From an uncultured Roseburia sp. (GTDB lineage Bacteria; Bacillota; Clostridia; Lachnospirales; Lachnospiraceae), in the NCBI GenBank assembly GCA_945787015.1, contig CALZGM010000007.1, positions 1-64,000 of the forward strand: DNA of 64,000 nt, in the 5' to 3' direction. Below the pieces are notes generated by a model, which had not been told where the DNA came from, made no database searches, and saw only the letters and a program-made list of their open reading frames with translations. How positions within the stretch are numbered: the first letter of the stretch is position 1; each line of letters starts with the position of its first letter. Made by a program: the position numbers and the translations under genes. Of this stretch, positions 44,413 to 53,395 are shown piece after piece.

Positions 44413-45114
44413 CTACGTATCACATAATTTGTAATACTTTTGAATTAAACTGTTTAGTTCCATAATAATTATGTTGCTTGATATATCTTTGTTCAAAGAA
44501 CAGACTGCAACTTTATATTCTGTTCCGATATCAAATATTTTAAACATATGCTTTTTTTTCTCATTTTCATAGGAAACCATAATATTTTTATTCAGGTCTA
44601 CATCAATCGAAAATGAGTTTAATGACATCGCTAACCCTTTTCCAATACATTTTATATAGCTTTCTTTTAATGTCCATATTTCATAAAATCTATATATTCT
44701 AGACACAACATCTTGCTTCAACACATACTCCGCCTCTTTTTCCGAAAAAAATCTTTTTACCACTTTCTCATAATCAAAACATTTCACTTTCTCGACATCA
44801 ACTCCAATAGGTTTATCATCTATAGCACATAGTACATAATCGCCCGAATGCGATATACTAAAATAAAAATCAGGATAAGAAACTATATATGGTTTACCAT
44901 ATTTAGTCGTATTAAATCTTATATCCAGTATTCTATCTTTGAATTTTTCTGCGATATTTATTTTTATTAAAATCCTACCGATTAAAGATCTTACTCTATC
45001 TTCTTTGTTAACAATTTTCTCAATTCTACTTTTTTCTACTGGATCATTATTTAAGCATAAATCATACAATTTTTCATAACTAATTTTCGATATATTTACG
45101 GCATATATTTCCAT
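44413..45114 (-). CDS. Sfp-type 4'-phosphopantetheinyl transferase
   Basis: About 233 residues from the ATG after AGGTGAGACTTGATT. The family motifs are clear: DRVRSLIGRILIK, YGKPYI, FSISHSGDYVLCAIDDKPIGVDVEKV and FFSEKEAEYV, then WTLKESYIKCIGKGLAM. It transfers phosphopantetheine from CoA to carrier-protein serines and would activate the four carriers of this cluster. It is co-directional with the cluster but 426 bp away, upstream of the proposed loaP promoter, so it is probably transcribed on its own or reads through. Confidence 0.93.
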   Translation of the reverse strand: MEIYAVNISKISYEKLYDLCLNNDPVEKSRIEKIVNKEDRVRSLIGRILIKINIAEKFKDRILDIRFNTTKYGKPYIVSYPDFYFSISHSGDYVLCAIDDKPIGVDVEKVKCFDYEKVVKRFFSEKEAEYVLKQDVVSRIYRFYEIWTLKESYIKCIGKGLAMSLNSFSIDVDLNKNIMVSYENEKKKHMFKIFDIGTEYKVAVCSLNKDISSNIIIMELNSLIQKYYKLCDT

Positions 45115-45267
45115 AATCAAGTCTCACCTAATCATCCACCTAACAATTTATTCAAATATACCTCAGTATATAAATAGACTATTATGATTCTATAAGAAAA
45201 TAGAAATATAATAAACGAACTATTATTCCCTCTCTGTCTACCTTTATTTCTATACATTTCTGTCCTT

Positions 45268-45506
45268 ATTTTACAATTTCACAAAATACTTCGCCCTTCA
45301 TTATCACGCATCGCAACTCCTTTCGTATAAATCCATTTCTCTCCAAGTAGCTAGTGACTCGATCTATTATACTAACTGATATCTTCAATTTTCTAGAAAT
45401 AATATCTATTCCGGATAACATCTTTCCTCCTTATTCGAAGGGGCATTCTAATATATTTCTGTGGCTCTATGCGGAAAATCATATATATATTTCTCTAATC
45501 TTCAAC
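45268..45506 (-). pseudogene. Degenerate copy of the conjugation-module HTH gene
   Basis: Read on the minus strand, this stretch matches the HTH gene at 46168-46422 along its length. For example, it encodes SYLERNGFIRKELR where the intact gene has RDLERNGFIQKKQR. The similarity continues into the start of the coupling-protein end (CTAATCGCCTGTTCG against CTAATCTCCTGTTCG). The start codon and frame are lost. It is a decayed direct repeat of the end of the conjugative module, placed on the cluster side of the junction. Confidence 0.65.
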
Positions 45507-46167
45507 ATACATACTAATCGCCTGTTCGGAAAGTATCCCTGTCTTTAGTCGCCATCCCATCCATTTGGGGCTGTTACATACCTCTCTTCTTCTATTTCCG
45601 GTTCACCAATATAAACAAAATAATATATAGAAACGATGCAACTTCAATTCTCTTAACTAATAATGCTACTTTTAACTACTATGTATTAACTCTTGAAACC
45701 TCTCTAACTGAATCATACAAGGCCTAAGAGAAAGACGTTGTAACTTTATATGGAACAATCACCTGGTATAACAATTGGGGAATAACAACTGCGTTTGATA
45801 TCGTAACTGATGTTAGACTAGGTGCTGTAACCAAAGATAGATATTATGTGTTCCAACAGTCATGTGGTGTTTGTGCAACGGATACTCTAAAGGCTCAGGA
45901 CTTTCTGTGAGTAGTGTTCTTACAGACATAACCGGTTATTTATTTAATCTTCTTATTAGATTTACTGTTCAATTGTAAAACATAACCTTTCAATACTTTT
46001 TACTGATATATTTTAAAGTCCCATTAACTTGGAAATCTTATGATTCATGAATAACTATTAATATAATTTTTATTGTCTGATATTAGTCTTAAAATGTACA
46101 CTTCACTGCATAGGCCATCGTGAACCATACCATAGTCCACATGTTCTACACAATTTCCCCTTTGCGC
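45507..46167. other. Decayed junction between cluster and conjugative element
   Basis: About 660 bp with no intact gene. It holds the gene remnant at 45731-45910 and AT-rich DNA of no recognisable content. Together with the degenerate HTH copy it looks like a scar of insertion, duplication and decay. Confidence 0.5.
45731..45910 (+). pseudogene. Remnant of a protein-coding gene
   Basis: A 60-codon open stretch without a start codon. It encodes KDVVTLYGTITWYNNWG, then FDIVTDVRLGAVTKDRYYVFQQ and SCGVCATD before TGA. An in-frame stop separates it from upstream codons (ATFNYYVLTLETSL) of similar character. The composition looks like a beta-rich secreted protein. I do not recognise the family. 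It runs on the plus strand, against all neighbours. Confidence 0.4.
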
Positions 46168-46422
46168 CTACTTTATGATTTCATAAAGCAAGCTACTCTT
46201 GCCACCATTCTCACGCCAACGCTGTTTCTTTTGTATAAAACCATTTCGCTCCAAGTCTCTTATCGCACGTTTTACGGTACTGACTGACGTACTCAAGTCT
46301 CTTGCTATCGTACGAATCGCCGGAAAACAAGTTCCATCCTTATTTGCTCGGTCACTTAAATAGAGATATAGTGCTACAGCCCTATGGGGCAGGTCTGCTT
46401 TATATATTTCTCTGCTTTTCAT
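46168..46422 (-). CDS. Small winged-helix DNA-binding protein of the conjugative element
   Basis: An 84-residue protein: LPHRAVALYLYLSDRANKDGTCFPAIRTIARDLSTSVSTVKRAIRDLERNGFIQKKQRW. This is the helix-turn-helix_36 type found in replication and transfer proteins of mobile elements. It follows the coupling-protein gene by 8 bp and is the last intact gene of the module on this side. A degenerate second copy lies 0.9 kb away. Confidence 0.82.
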   Translation of the reverse strand: MKSREIYKADLPHRAVALYLYLSDRANKDGTCFPAIRTIARDLSTSVSTVKRAIRDLERNGFIQKKQRWRENGGKSSLLYEIIK

Positions 46423-46430
46423 CCCTTATA

Positions 46431-48227
46431 CTAATCTCCTGTTCGTAATGTCTGTCTGACCTTTGTTTCTGTTTCATTCATCTTCGTCTGCTGCATACCT
46501 CCGCTTCTTCTACTAGTACCTGTAGCTACATTGTCTGGTTCCTCATCCACACAACACATGTATCTACGGATTATCTCTTCTTCTATTTCTTGTTTGTCTG
46601 CATACGCAACCTTACGTGCAGACCTCTCCGGTATTATATATGGTTCTTCAAAAGTGATTCCCCATTTTAAGAATAACTTTAATTTCGTCTTCATCGGATG
46701 TGTTCCTGTTTTCGCTACAATAAAGTTCCCTTTTGGCAATGACTTTAGTTCATCCGAGAACATAAGTGCTCTTTGTATCATCTGTAGCGACTGGCTTGGA
46801 TCGTTTTTTCCTCTGCTGATAGATCCAGACATCACAGTTTTATTTCCAAGGTTTTTCGACAGTACTTCTGCTGATTCCGAGTTCGGAGCAAATCCACCGA
46901 ATATAGTATCCTGACAATTATCTATAATAATCTCAGCACCTTCTTTGCCATAGTTTTTATTAAGCTGCGCAAAAGACTGAATCATCGGCACAATACTTAC
47001 TCGTCTTGAACGCGAAGCCGAGAACATCATCTCTGCGCTCTCAATCTTTGGTATAGTTCCAACCTCATCCCAAAAGAAAACCACACGGTTGTCCAATGCT
47101 CCACCATTCTCATCGGCTACCACAAGGATTTCCCTGTACAACTGCTGCAAAATCAGCGAAATAATAAAATACTTTGTATTATCTTCTTCCGGCATTACTA
47201 AGAATATTGCTGTCTTTTGCTTACAGAACGATTCCGCGTCAATTGCTGTATCAAAACACAGTATCTGCTCTAACTCTGAATCTAAGAATGCATTTAATCT
47301 TGATAGTGCAGTCGACAGCACAGACTGCATGGATTGTTCTGCTGTGTTCAATGCTGCTCCTGCGAACCATTTCGCTTTATGCGTATCCGGCAACTTTGCC
47401 ATGAGTAGCTGAAACTGATTTCGGCCTTTTACCTTTGACGGAGCGAGTAAATCCTGAATTAATTTAAACACACTTATGATGTGCCTTTTCTCTTTCGGAC
47501 AGAATTCTGCCACTAGGAGTATTACTGCGGTTAGTATGCCTTCCGCGGCATCATAAAAGAACGCATTCTGTCCATAACTTGAACTATCCACACCGCCTGC
47601 GGAAATAATCGTCTTGGAAGTAATCTTCGCATACTTCTCAGCTTTTGCTTTTGCACTTAGGTTGGAATTATCTTCAAGGTATTTATCCATATACTTGTTT
47701 ACCAAATGGAGCATATTATCGCCATCACTTCGGGTTGGATTTCTTAAGTCGATTACTGCGGTATTGTAGCCATAATACTTCTGTGCAATTCCAGCATAGT
47801 TTCGATACAAATCGCCTTTCGTATCAGTAGTCAGAAAACTCATTCCACAGGCACATGCATACTCAATATTGGGGTATAAAAAATGTGCAGTCTTGCCAAC
47901 GCCTGCTGCACCTATCATCAGGCAATGCACATCTCCTGTATCCACAAGGGCATAAAGCTTTCCAGCTTTTTCAACACTTCCCAGCACAAGTCCTTGTACT
48001 GTTGGCAGGTTTTTGCCCTGCCTCCATTTCTCCGGTTCATAGGCTACCTTCACATAGGTTTCTGCGATCTCCTTCTTGGTGGCAAACCGGGCAGTACCAT
48101 ACTGCCCATCGCCTACGGTTTTACTTTTGATTCCATTCAATGTATAATAATGTGCCAGCAGGGAAAGTCCCCCAATCACGGAAAACATGACTGCTCCCGA
48201 CACCAACAACATCACGATTGGCTGCAT
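46431..48227 (-). CDS. VirD4/TraG-type coupling protein
   Basis: About 598 residues from the ATG after AAGGAGATGAGGATGGA (a longer frame to 48320 overlaps the upstream gene). An N-terminal membrane helix (QPIVMLLVSGAVMFSVIGGLSLLAHYY) is followed by Walker A MIGAAGVGKTAHF, DTKGDL, and Walker B VVFFWDEVGTIP. Coupling proteins bring the relaxase-DNA complex to the type IV secretion channel. It overlaps the primase-like gene by 16 bp. The length and motifs are normal for Firmicute elements. Confidence 0.92.
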   Translation of the reverse strand: MQPIVMLLVSGAVMFSVIGGLSLLAHYYTLNGIKSKTVGDGQYGTARFATKKEIAETYVKVAYEPEKWRQGKNLPTVQGLVLGSVEKAGKLYALVDTGDVHCLMIGAAGVGKTAHFLYPNIEYACACGMSFLTTDTKGDLYRNYAGIAQKYYGYNTAVIDLRNPTRSDGDNMLHLVNKYMDKYLEDNSNLSAKAKAEKYAKITSKTIISAGGVDSSSYGQNAFFYDAAEGILTAVILLVAEFCPKEKRHIISVFKLIQDLLAPSKVKGRNQFQLLMAKLPDTHKAKWFAGAALNTAEQSMQSVLSTALSRLNAFLDSELEQILCFDTAIDAESFCKQKTAIFLVMPEEDNTKYFIISLILQQLYREILVVADENGGALDNRVVFFWDEVGTIPKIESAEMMFSASRSRRVSIVPMIQSFAQLNKNYGKEGAEIIIDNCQDTIFGGFAPNSESAEVLSKNLGNKTVMSGSISRGKNDPSQSLQMIQRALMFSDELKSLPKGNFIVAKTGTHPMKTKLKLFLKWGITFEEPYIIPERSARKVAYADKQEIEEEIIRRYMCCVDEEPDNVATGTSRRSGGMQQTKMNETETKVRQTLRTGD

Positions 48228-49696
48228 TCCATCCTCATCTCCTTCCTCTGTATCGGTTCCTGATATTCTATTGCAACAAAAATATGAGCCTCGATGCATT
48301 CCATCGCAAGGCTCATACATTTTTTTACCAGCAGTTCTTTATTTTCGTTTTGTGACAAATCCTTTGTATCAAATGCTTCCATTGCTTCCTCAAAAGCTTT
48401 CTGCATATTCCGAAGTCTTGTATTATAATTACCTTTATCCTTGTGGGGCTGGTATCTCTTATGCAGATTATCCAGTATTTCATGGGCGTTTGTTTCCCTT
48501 CCAAGCTCTCTGCCTGTTTTCTCCATACAACGGACCAGCACTCCGGTCAAAAGCATTCCGCCTCCGTCAAAAGCATCCTCCAGTTGCTCCTTTCCGTTTC
48601 CTTTTTTCAGGGCATTATAAATATCCTGATAATACCGACAGACACTCTCCTTGGTAGCATACTTGATATCCACACTATCTGTTACCTGCTTTAAAATCTC
48701 CATCCATGCATTACATTCCAAAATCTTTGGATGCTCCTGTGCCGGTATTGCTTCTTCCCCGTGCAGATGCTTTAGGTCTTCGTTCCAATCCTTGTAGGTT
48801 GGTTTCAAATCCTTAATCTTTTTGTAACCATTCTGAACAAGAATCTCAGCCAGTCTTCCACAGGCTTCTATCCCGGCCGGATCATGATCTAGACACAGCA
48901 CTATCGTATCCAGATTCGGATAATCTTTCAGTGTTTGCAGCATGGCATGTTCCGACACACCGTTTAAGGTAATGTAACTGTTCTCCTGCCAGTTCATAGG
49001 GTACAAGGTCAGAAATGACAGGAAATCGATAGGTGCTTCAAACACATATAGCTTGTTTCCTGTTCCGGCATACCCAAATCCATAGGAGGAGTCCGAACCT
49101 TCTTCATTCATGCGGAAACTCCTGCCATCCGAGCAAGTACCTTTTTTATGTATGTGGCGTACATTTCCTTCCTTATCCACTCCGACAAATACGGCATTAT
49201 GATGTCCTGTGGATTCATACAAGATTCCCTGTCTAGCAAAAAAAGACAACACTTCTCTGTTAATGTGTCTCTTCTGCATCAAATAAGCATATACTCTTTT
49301 CATGGTATCGTTCTTTTTCGGCGGCACCAACACTTTCTTCTCTTTCTCTTCTGTAGCTTGCTCTTCTTTGGGACGTACTGCTTTCTTCCTTGTACCTCCC
49401 TTTGGTAGACTTCGGCCATGAATGTCCTGTCCTGTTTCCCCATTTAACAGATAGGTCACAGCTTGCGGATAGGACATCCCAAAGAATTCCTGCATAAAGT
49501 CAATAGCATGACTTCCCACCTGCTGGCTGTGTCTATACCAGCAGTTTCCGCGAAAGGTCACACTCCGATGCTTCTTCCATCTCCATTCATTTCCGGAGCG
49601 TTCCACTTCTTCATGCTCCTGTTTCAAAATATCCATGATTGGTACTGCATTGGCCCGTTCCTTCTGCTCTTCTGTAAAATAAATGAAATCTCCCAA
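48212..49696 (-). CDS. DUF3991/TOPRIM primase-like protein
   Basis: A 494-residue protein starting at TTG behind GAAAGGAG. The N-terminus resembles a CHC2-type primase domain (VTFRGNCWYRHSQQVGSHAIDFMQEFFGMSYPQAV). DUF3991 is near 130-200. The TOPRIM segment has VFEAPIDFLSF and IVLCLDHDPAGIEA, with the expected Glu and DxD. It likely helps start DNA synthesis on the transferred strand. The C-terminal third is helical and unassigned. It lies between relaxase and coupling-protein genes. Confidence 0.85.
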   Translation of the reverse strand: MGDFIYFTEEQKERANAVPIMDILKQEHEEVERSGNEWRWKKHRSVTFRGNCWYRHSQQVGSHAIDFMQEFFGMSYPQAVTYLLNGETGQDIHGRSLPKGGTRKKAVRPKEEQATEEKEKKVLVPPKKNDTMKRVYAYLMQKRHINREVLSFFARQGILYESTGHHNAVFVGVDKEGNVRHIHKKGTCSDGRSFRMNEEGSDSSYGFGYAGTGNKLYVFEAPIDFLSFLTLYPMNWQENSYITLNGVSEHAMLQTLKDYPNLDTIVLCLDHDPAGIEACGRLAEILVQNGYKKIKDLKPTYKDWNEDLKHLHGEEAIPAQEHPKILECNAWMEILKQVTDSVDIKYATKESVCRYYQDIYNALKKGNGKEQLEDAFDGGGMLLTGVLVRCMEKTGRELGRETNAHEILDNLHKRYQPHKDKGNYNTRLRNMQKAFEEAMEAFDTKDLSQNENKELLVKKCMSLAMECIEAHIFVAIEYQEPIQRKEMRMECSQS

Positions 49697-49710
49697 TCTG
49701 CTTCTCCTTT

Positions 49711-52494
49711 CTATTGTGTCTGAACCCTTTCTATCATGTCATCCCTTGCATGACCTTGTGCGATTTTCTTCTGCTTCATCTTTCTTGCCAGCTTACGGTC
49801 CATACCGAAACGTCTGCCTCCTTTCCTTCCAGAAACATCATCCTCCATAATCTTCTCCAAATGATGAATGAGTCTGGTTGCCATAAGCAGTAAGTCTGGA
49901 TGAGGCATGTCATTCCAGTGTTCCAAAAAATAAGCAGCGTAAGCATTCCCCTGCTCCGCTGCCAATCTGAAATATTCATATGCCTTTTCTTTATCCTGCT
50001 CTACCTCTTTCCCCATCAAATACACCTTGCCAAGGACATACTGAGCGTACTGATTTCCCGCATAGGCTGACTGGTCCAGATACCGTATGGCAAGCTCCAC
50101 ATTTTTTGCTACCTCCTCCCCTGCAAGATACAATTTTCCAAGCCAGTATGCAGCAAACTCATTTTTCTGATTTGCTACCAGTGCAAGATAGTGAATTGCC
50201 TTCTTTATGTCTTTATACTCATCCGACAGATACACTCTGCCTAACCGATACTGTGCATACTCGTTGTCCACATCCGCTGCTCTGTGTAAATGACGGAATG
50301 CTTTATCCATATCCCTTGCTATCAGTTTCCCATCTGCATATAGCTTTCCAAGAGCATAGTCTGCAAAGGTATTTCCCTGCTCAGAAGCTATGGTCAACCA
50401 TTCCAGTGCCTTATTGATTTTTTCATAGTCCGTTCTTTCCTCCAACTCTCTACGTAACGTCTCTGTTTCCTGCCGGATATACAGCTTTGCCAGTTGATAA
50501 GATGCATGGATATTTCCATAGTCCGCTGCCATTAACAGATATTTTTCTGCTTCTTTTTCATCCATCTCGGTTCCATTTCCCTGTAGATACATGGCTCCGA
50601 TACGGTACCATAAAGTGTCATCCCTAGACTTCTTTTCCAGATTTAAAAACCCAAGAAACGCTACCCGGTAGCACTTCTCTGCCAGTTCCGTATTTCTTTC
50701 CGTTCCTCTTCCTGCTTCATACAGTTTTCCTAGCTCAAAGGATGCATAGGGATTGCCTTTTTTTTGAGACCGTAGGAATAACTGACACGCTTCTTTCTCA
50801 TCCTGTTCCACGCCCTTTCCATGCAGATAGAGCATGCCAAGAGAATAGAGTGCATACTTGTGTTCCTTATCCGATGCCACACCAAACCATTTGACTGCCT
50901 CCGACAGATTCTCCTCTGTTCCCAATCCATATTGATACATTTTGCCGATACGGTATTCCAGATAAGCGTTTTCTTTTCTGTCTTCAACCGCAAGCATTGC
51001 GGTCAATGCCTTTTCATACCACTCCTGTGCTATTGCCTGATCAGCTTCTACAAAAATACCCTGTGCATACATCTTCCCCATGTCTGCCATTGCATAGGCA
51101 TTTCCCTGCTCGGCCTCCTCCTTCATGATTTCATAAGCTGCCTCCTCATCCGGCTCCATATCTGGTGTGCCGTACAAATATTCTCTGGCTTCTTTATAGG
51201 TGTCCGTCCATTTGGCATAATACTCCTGACTGTCCAGTTCTTCCGCTTCCGGCTCATCATCAGAATAATCTACTGGAACTTCCACCATATCTTCTGCCAC
51301 TTCCGAATAGTATGCTCCATCTATTTCTTCCAGTTCGGTTTCCAAATCTTCCAGTTCTTCATCCTCTGTATAAAGATATCCTTCTCCATATCGTGCCGCT
51401 TCCTGGATGACCATGTTTTTGATGCTTTTTAATTCCTTCTGCGTTGACAGTGGAAGCAGCTCTGCATCCGCATCCTTGTAATAGTGCAGTATCTCTCTAT
51501 TGCTCTCCAGCCATTTCCGATAGCATTCTGCCACCTTCTCCTCTTTTACCAGTTCATCCACAATCCCATTTACGATTGCCTTTACATCCGCTTTCAGATA
51601 TCCATATACCTTCTTGCCACCGGTATTCATTAACCGCTTGGATAAAACCATCATCTGTTCTGCTATTTTTTCGTTATGACAGATTCCACTTTGCATTTCC
51701 TGCAATAAAAAAAGCAGACTTTTATTTGCCTGCTCCTTTAACTGCTCTCTCTGCTGCATTTTCTTTTCATAGATACTCATAAACTCCTGCCGGAAAACAT
51801 CATGGGCATAGGTAGACCGCATGGTATCTATTCCTTTTTTCGTGAGATACCCCTCTGAGGGATTTTTAGAATATACCACCAGATGTACATGAGGGTGATG
51901 AGATTCATTATGGAATGCAGCATACCATTTCAGATTTCTGCTGTCTATCTTATAATTTTCACACAGAAGTTCCACCCTGCTCCGAAGCAATGCCTGCCAC
52001 TGTGCGGCATTGTCATATCCAAGCCTTTCTGCATCCTCTCTCCGCAGACTAATAACATTGGTCCATATCACACCTTGATGATTAGCCACCTCTTCTGCCA
52101 CACGAGATAACACAATGGATTCTCCCTCGTTAGAAAACAGACCATGAGTGCCGATTCTTTCTACTCTTGGTCTGTTTGCAAGGTAATCTATGTAGTTTTT
52201 CTTCTTGGCGATAATATCAAGATTATTTTCCAGTGCTTGTGTAATAAACTCCGTTGCATTCTCTCTTGTGGGTTTCTGGAGATAATCATAATACTCATGC
52301 ATCCTGTCAGCATCTTCAATCTTTGACAGGATATCTGCTATCAGTTCCTTTTGCTTAACTGTAGCCGGAAGCAGACCATAGGTATTGTCTATCTTCTCTA
52401 CACCTTCACGGGTACTGATGTAATTCATGTAATTGGCAAGATGTGAAGGAGGGGCATTCTTGAGGTAGTTGCAACGTAAAATTAATTTTGGCAT
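49711..52494 (-). CDS. MobP-type relaxase with Sel1-like repeats
   Basis: A 927-residue relaxase. The N-terminal domain has YMNYISTREGVE and the metal-binding histidines in FHNESHHPHVHLVVYSKNP (about 192-210). A charged linker follows. From about residue 450 onward there are some ten Sel1-type repeats, for example AYAMADMGKMYAQGIFVEAD and KYALYSLGMLYLHGKGVEQD. The relaxase nicks and leads the DNA strand; the repeat array is probably a protein-binding platform. The organisation matches the MobP3 group known from Firmicute elements. Confidence 0.88.
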   Translation of the reverse strand: MPKLILRCNYLKNAPPSHLANYMNYISTREGVEKIDNTYGLLPATVKQKELIADILSKIEDADRMHEYYDYLQKPTRENATEFITQALENNLDIIAKKKNYIDYLANRPRVERIGTHGLFSNEGESIVLSRVAEEVANHQGVIWTNVISLRREDAERLGYDNAAQWQALLRSRVELLCENYKIDSRNLKWYAAFHNESHHPHVHLVVYSKNPSEGYLTKKGIDTMRSTYAHDVFRQEFMSIYEKKMQQREQLKEQANKSLLFLLQEMQSGICHNEKIAEQMMVLSKRLMNTGGKKVYGYLKADVKAIVNGIVDELVKEEKVAECYRKWLESNREILHYYKDADAELLPLSTQKELKSIKNMVIQEAARYGEGYLYTEDEELEDLETELEEIDGAYYSEVAEDMVEVPVDYSDDEPEAEELDSQEYYAKWTDTYKEAREYLYGTPDMEPDEEAAYEIMKEEAEQGNAYAMADMGKMYAQGIFVEADQAIAQEWYEKALTAMLAVEDRKENAYLEYRIGKMYQYGLGTEENLSEAVKWFGVASDKEHKYALYSLGMLYLHGKGVEQDEKEACQLFLRSQKKGNPYASFELGKLYEAGRGTERNTELAEKCYRVAFLGFLNLEKKSRDDTLWYRIGAMYLQGNGTEMDEKEAEKYLLMAADYGNIHASYQLAKLYIRQETETLRRELEERTDYEKINKALEWLTIASEQGNTFADYALGKLYADGKLIARDMDKAFRHLHRAADVDNEYAQYRLGRVYLSDEYKDIKKAIHYLALVANQKNEFAAYWLGKLYLAGEEVAKNVELAIRYLDQSAYAGNQYAQYVLGKVYLMGKEVEQDKEKAYEYFRLAAEQGNAYAAYFLEHWNDMPHPDLLLMATRLIHHLEKIMEDDVSGRKGGRRFGMDRKLARKMKQKKIAQGHARDDMIERVQTQ

Positions 52495-52519
52495 TCGTTT
52501 TTCCTCTATTTCAACACAA

Positions 52520-53374
52520 CTATCTAGAATTTATTATTTTTTCTAATAATACTAATAGTTCTTTTAACAAAACTTCACTCGTTACTTTCTTGTCTGTTCT
52601 TACTAACTCAACACAAGCGGATTCTTCAGCTATTGTAATTGCTACCGCCCCTTTTACCAACCTTGAAAAAATATCCATAGATTTTGGTTTAATAGATTTC
52701 ACTGTGTGAAAATAATCTAAATCAATATCTAAGATATACTTATATTTGATTTGTTCCTTTTTATCAAATATATCGGGGCACATTCTAACTAATGTAGCCA
52801 TTTTTTCTTCTAGAAAGCAATCCTCTAGTACTACATCATCATACTCTCCTGTGTACTCATAAATATCCTCTGGCAAGAATGGCGGTATGTATATATCTGC
52901 TTCTCTATAGTGTCGTTTTCTCCTTGGGGCAATGCCATAGTTTCCACTTATAGTAGCTTCAAGATATTCTTTGTCCCAATTCTTTACTTTTTGCATTCGC
53001 TCCTCTTCCTCAATGGATTCTGGAATATCATCAAATGTATTGGAATGCGAAATTATAAATGCTTTACATAATATACCGCTTTGTATTGCAGTTTTGATAT
53101 GCTCATCATTTCTCAAATTTATAATCGCATTATTAACTGAAATATCATCTTCATAGTCTATGCAAGCCACTAATTGATGCATTTTTTCTTCATCATTTTC
53201 ACAATATGACAAAAATGGCTCATGAGTATCTGTATGATGATCAAATGAAATCAATAATAATTTGTCCTCTTTATTTTCTCTTTTTATCTTTGCCCATGGA
53301 AGTAGTACATGATGATGCTTCTCTGCTATATATATTCTATGACCCTTAATTAAATTTTCCACTATTCTATTCAT
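52520..53374 (-). CDS. UPF0489-family protein (arginase-like fold suspected)
   Basis: About 284 residues from the ATG after GTGGAGGTTATT. It has AEKHHHVLLPWAKI, LISFDHHTDTHEPFLSYC and YILDIDLDYFHTVKS. The D-H-H-x-D-x-H and D-x-D-x-D patterns resemble the metal ligands of ureohydrolases. The UPF0489 family has no established activity. It is AT-rich and placed between relaxase and RHH genes, where no transfer gene is expected, so it is likely cargo. Confidence 0.75.
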   Translation of the reverse strand: MNRIVENLIKGHRIYIAEKHHHVLLPWAKIKRENKEDKLLLISFDHHTDTHEPFLSYCENDEEKMHQLVACIDYEDDISVNNAIINLRNDEHIKTAIQSGILCKAFIISHSNTFDDIPESIEEEERMQKVKNWDKEYLEATISGNYGIAPRRKRHYREADIYIPPFLPEDIYEYTGEYDDVVLEDCFLEEKMATLVRMCPDIFDKKEQIKYKYILDIDLDYFHTVKSIKPKSMDIFSRLVKGAVAITIAEESACVELVRTDKKVTSEVLLKELLVLLEKIINSR

Positions 53375-53395
53375 AATAACCTCCACAATTATTTT

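Noticed and set aside
45354..45548. Plus-strand 64-codon frame as a gene
   Set aside because: It lies antisense to the decayed HTH copy and has no ribosome site or protein features.
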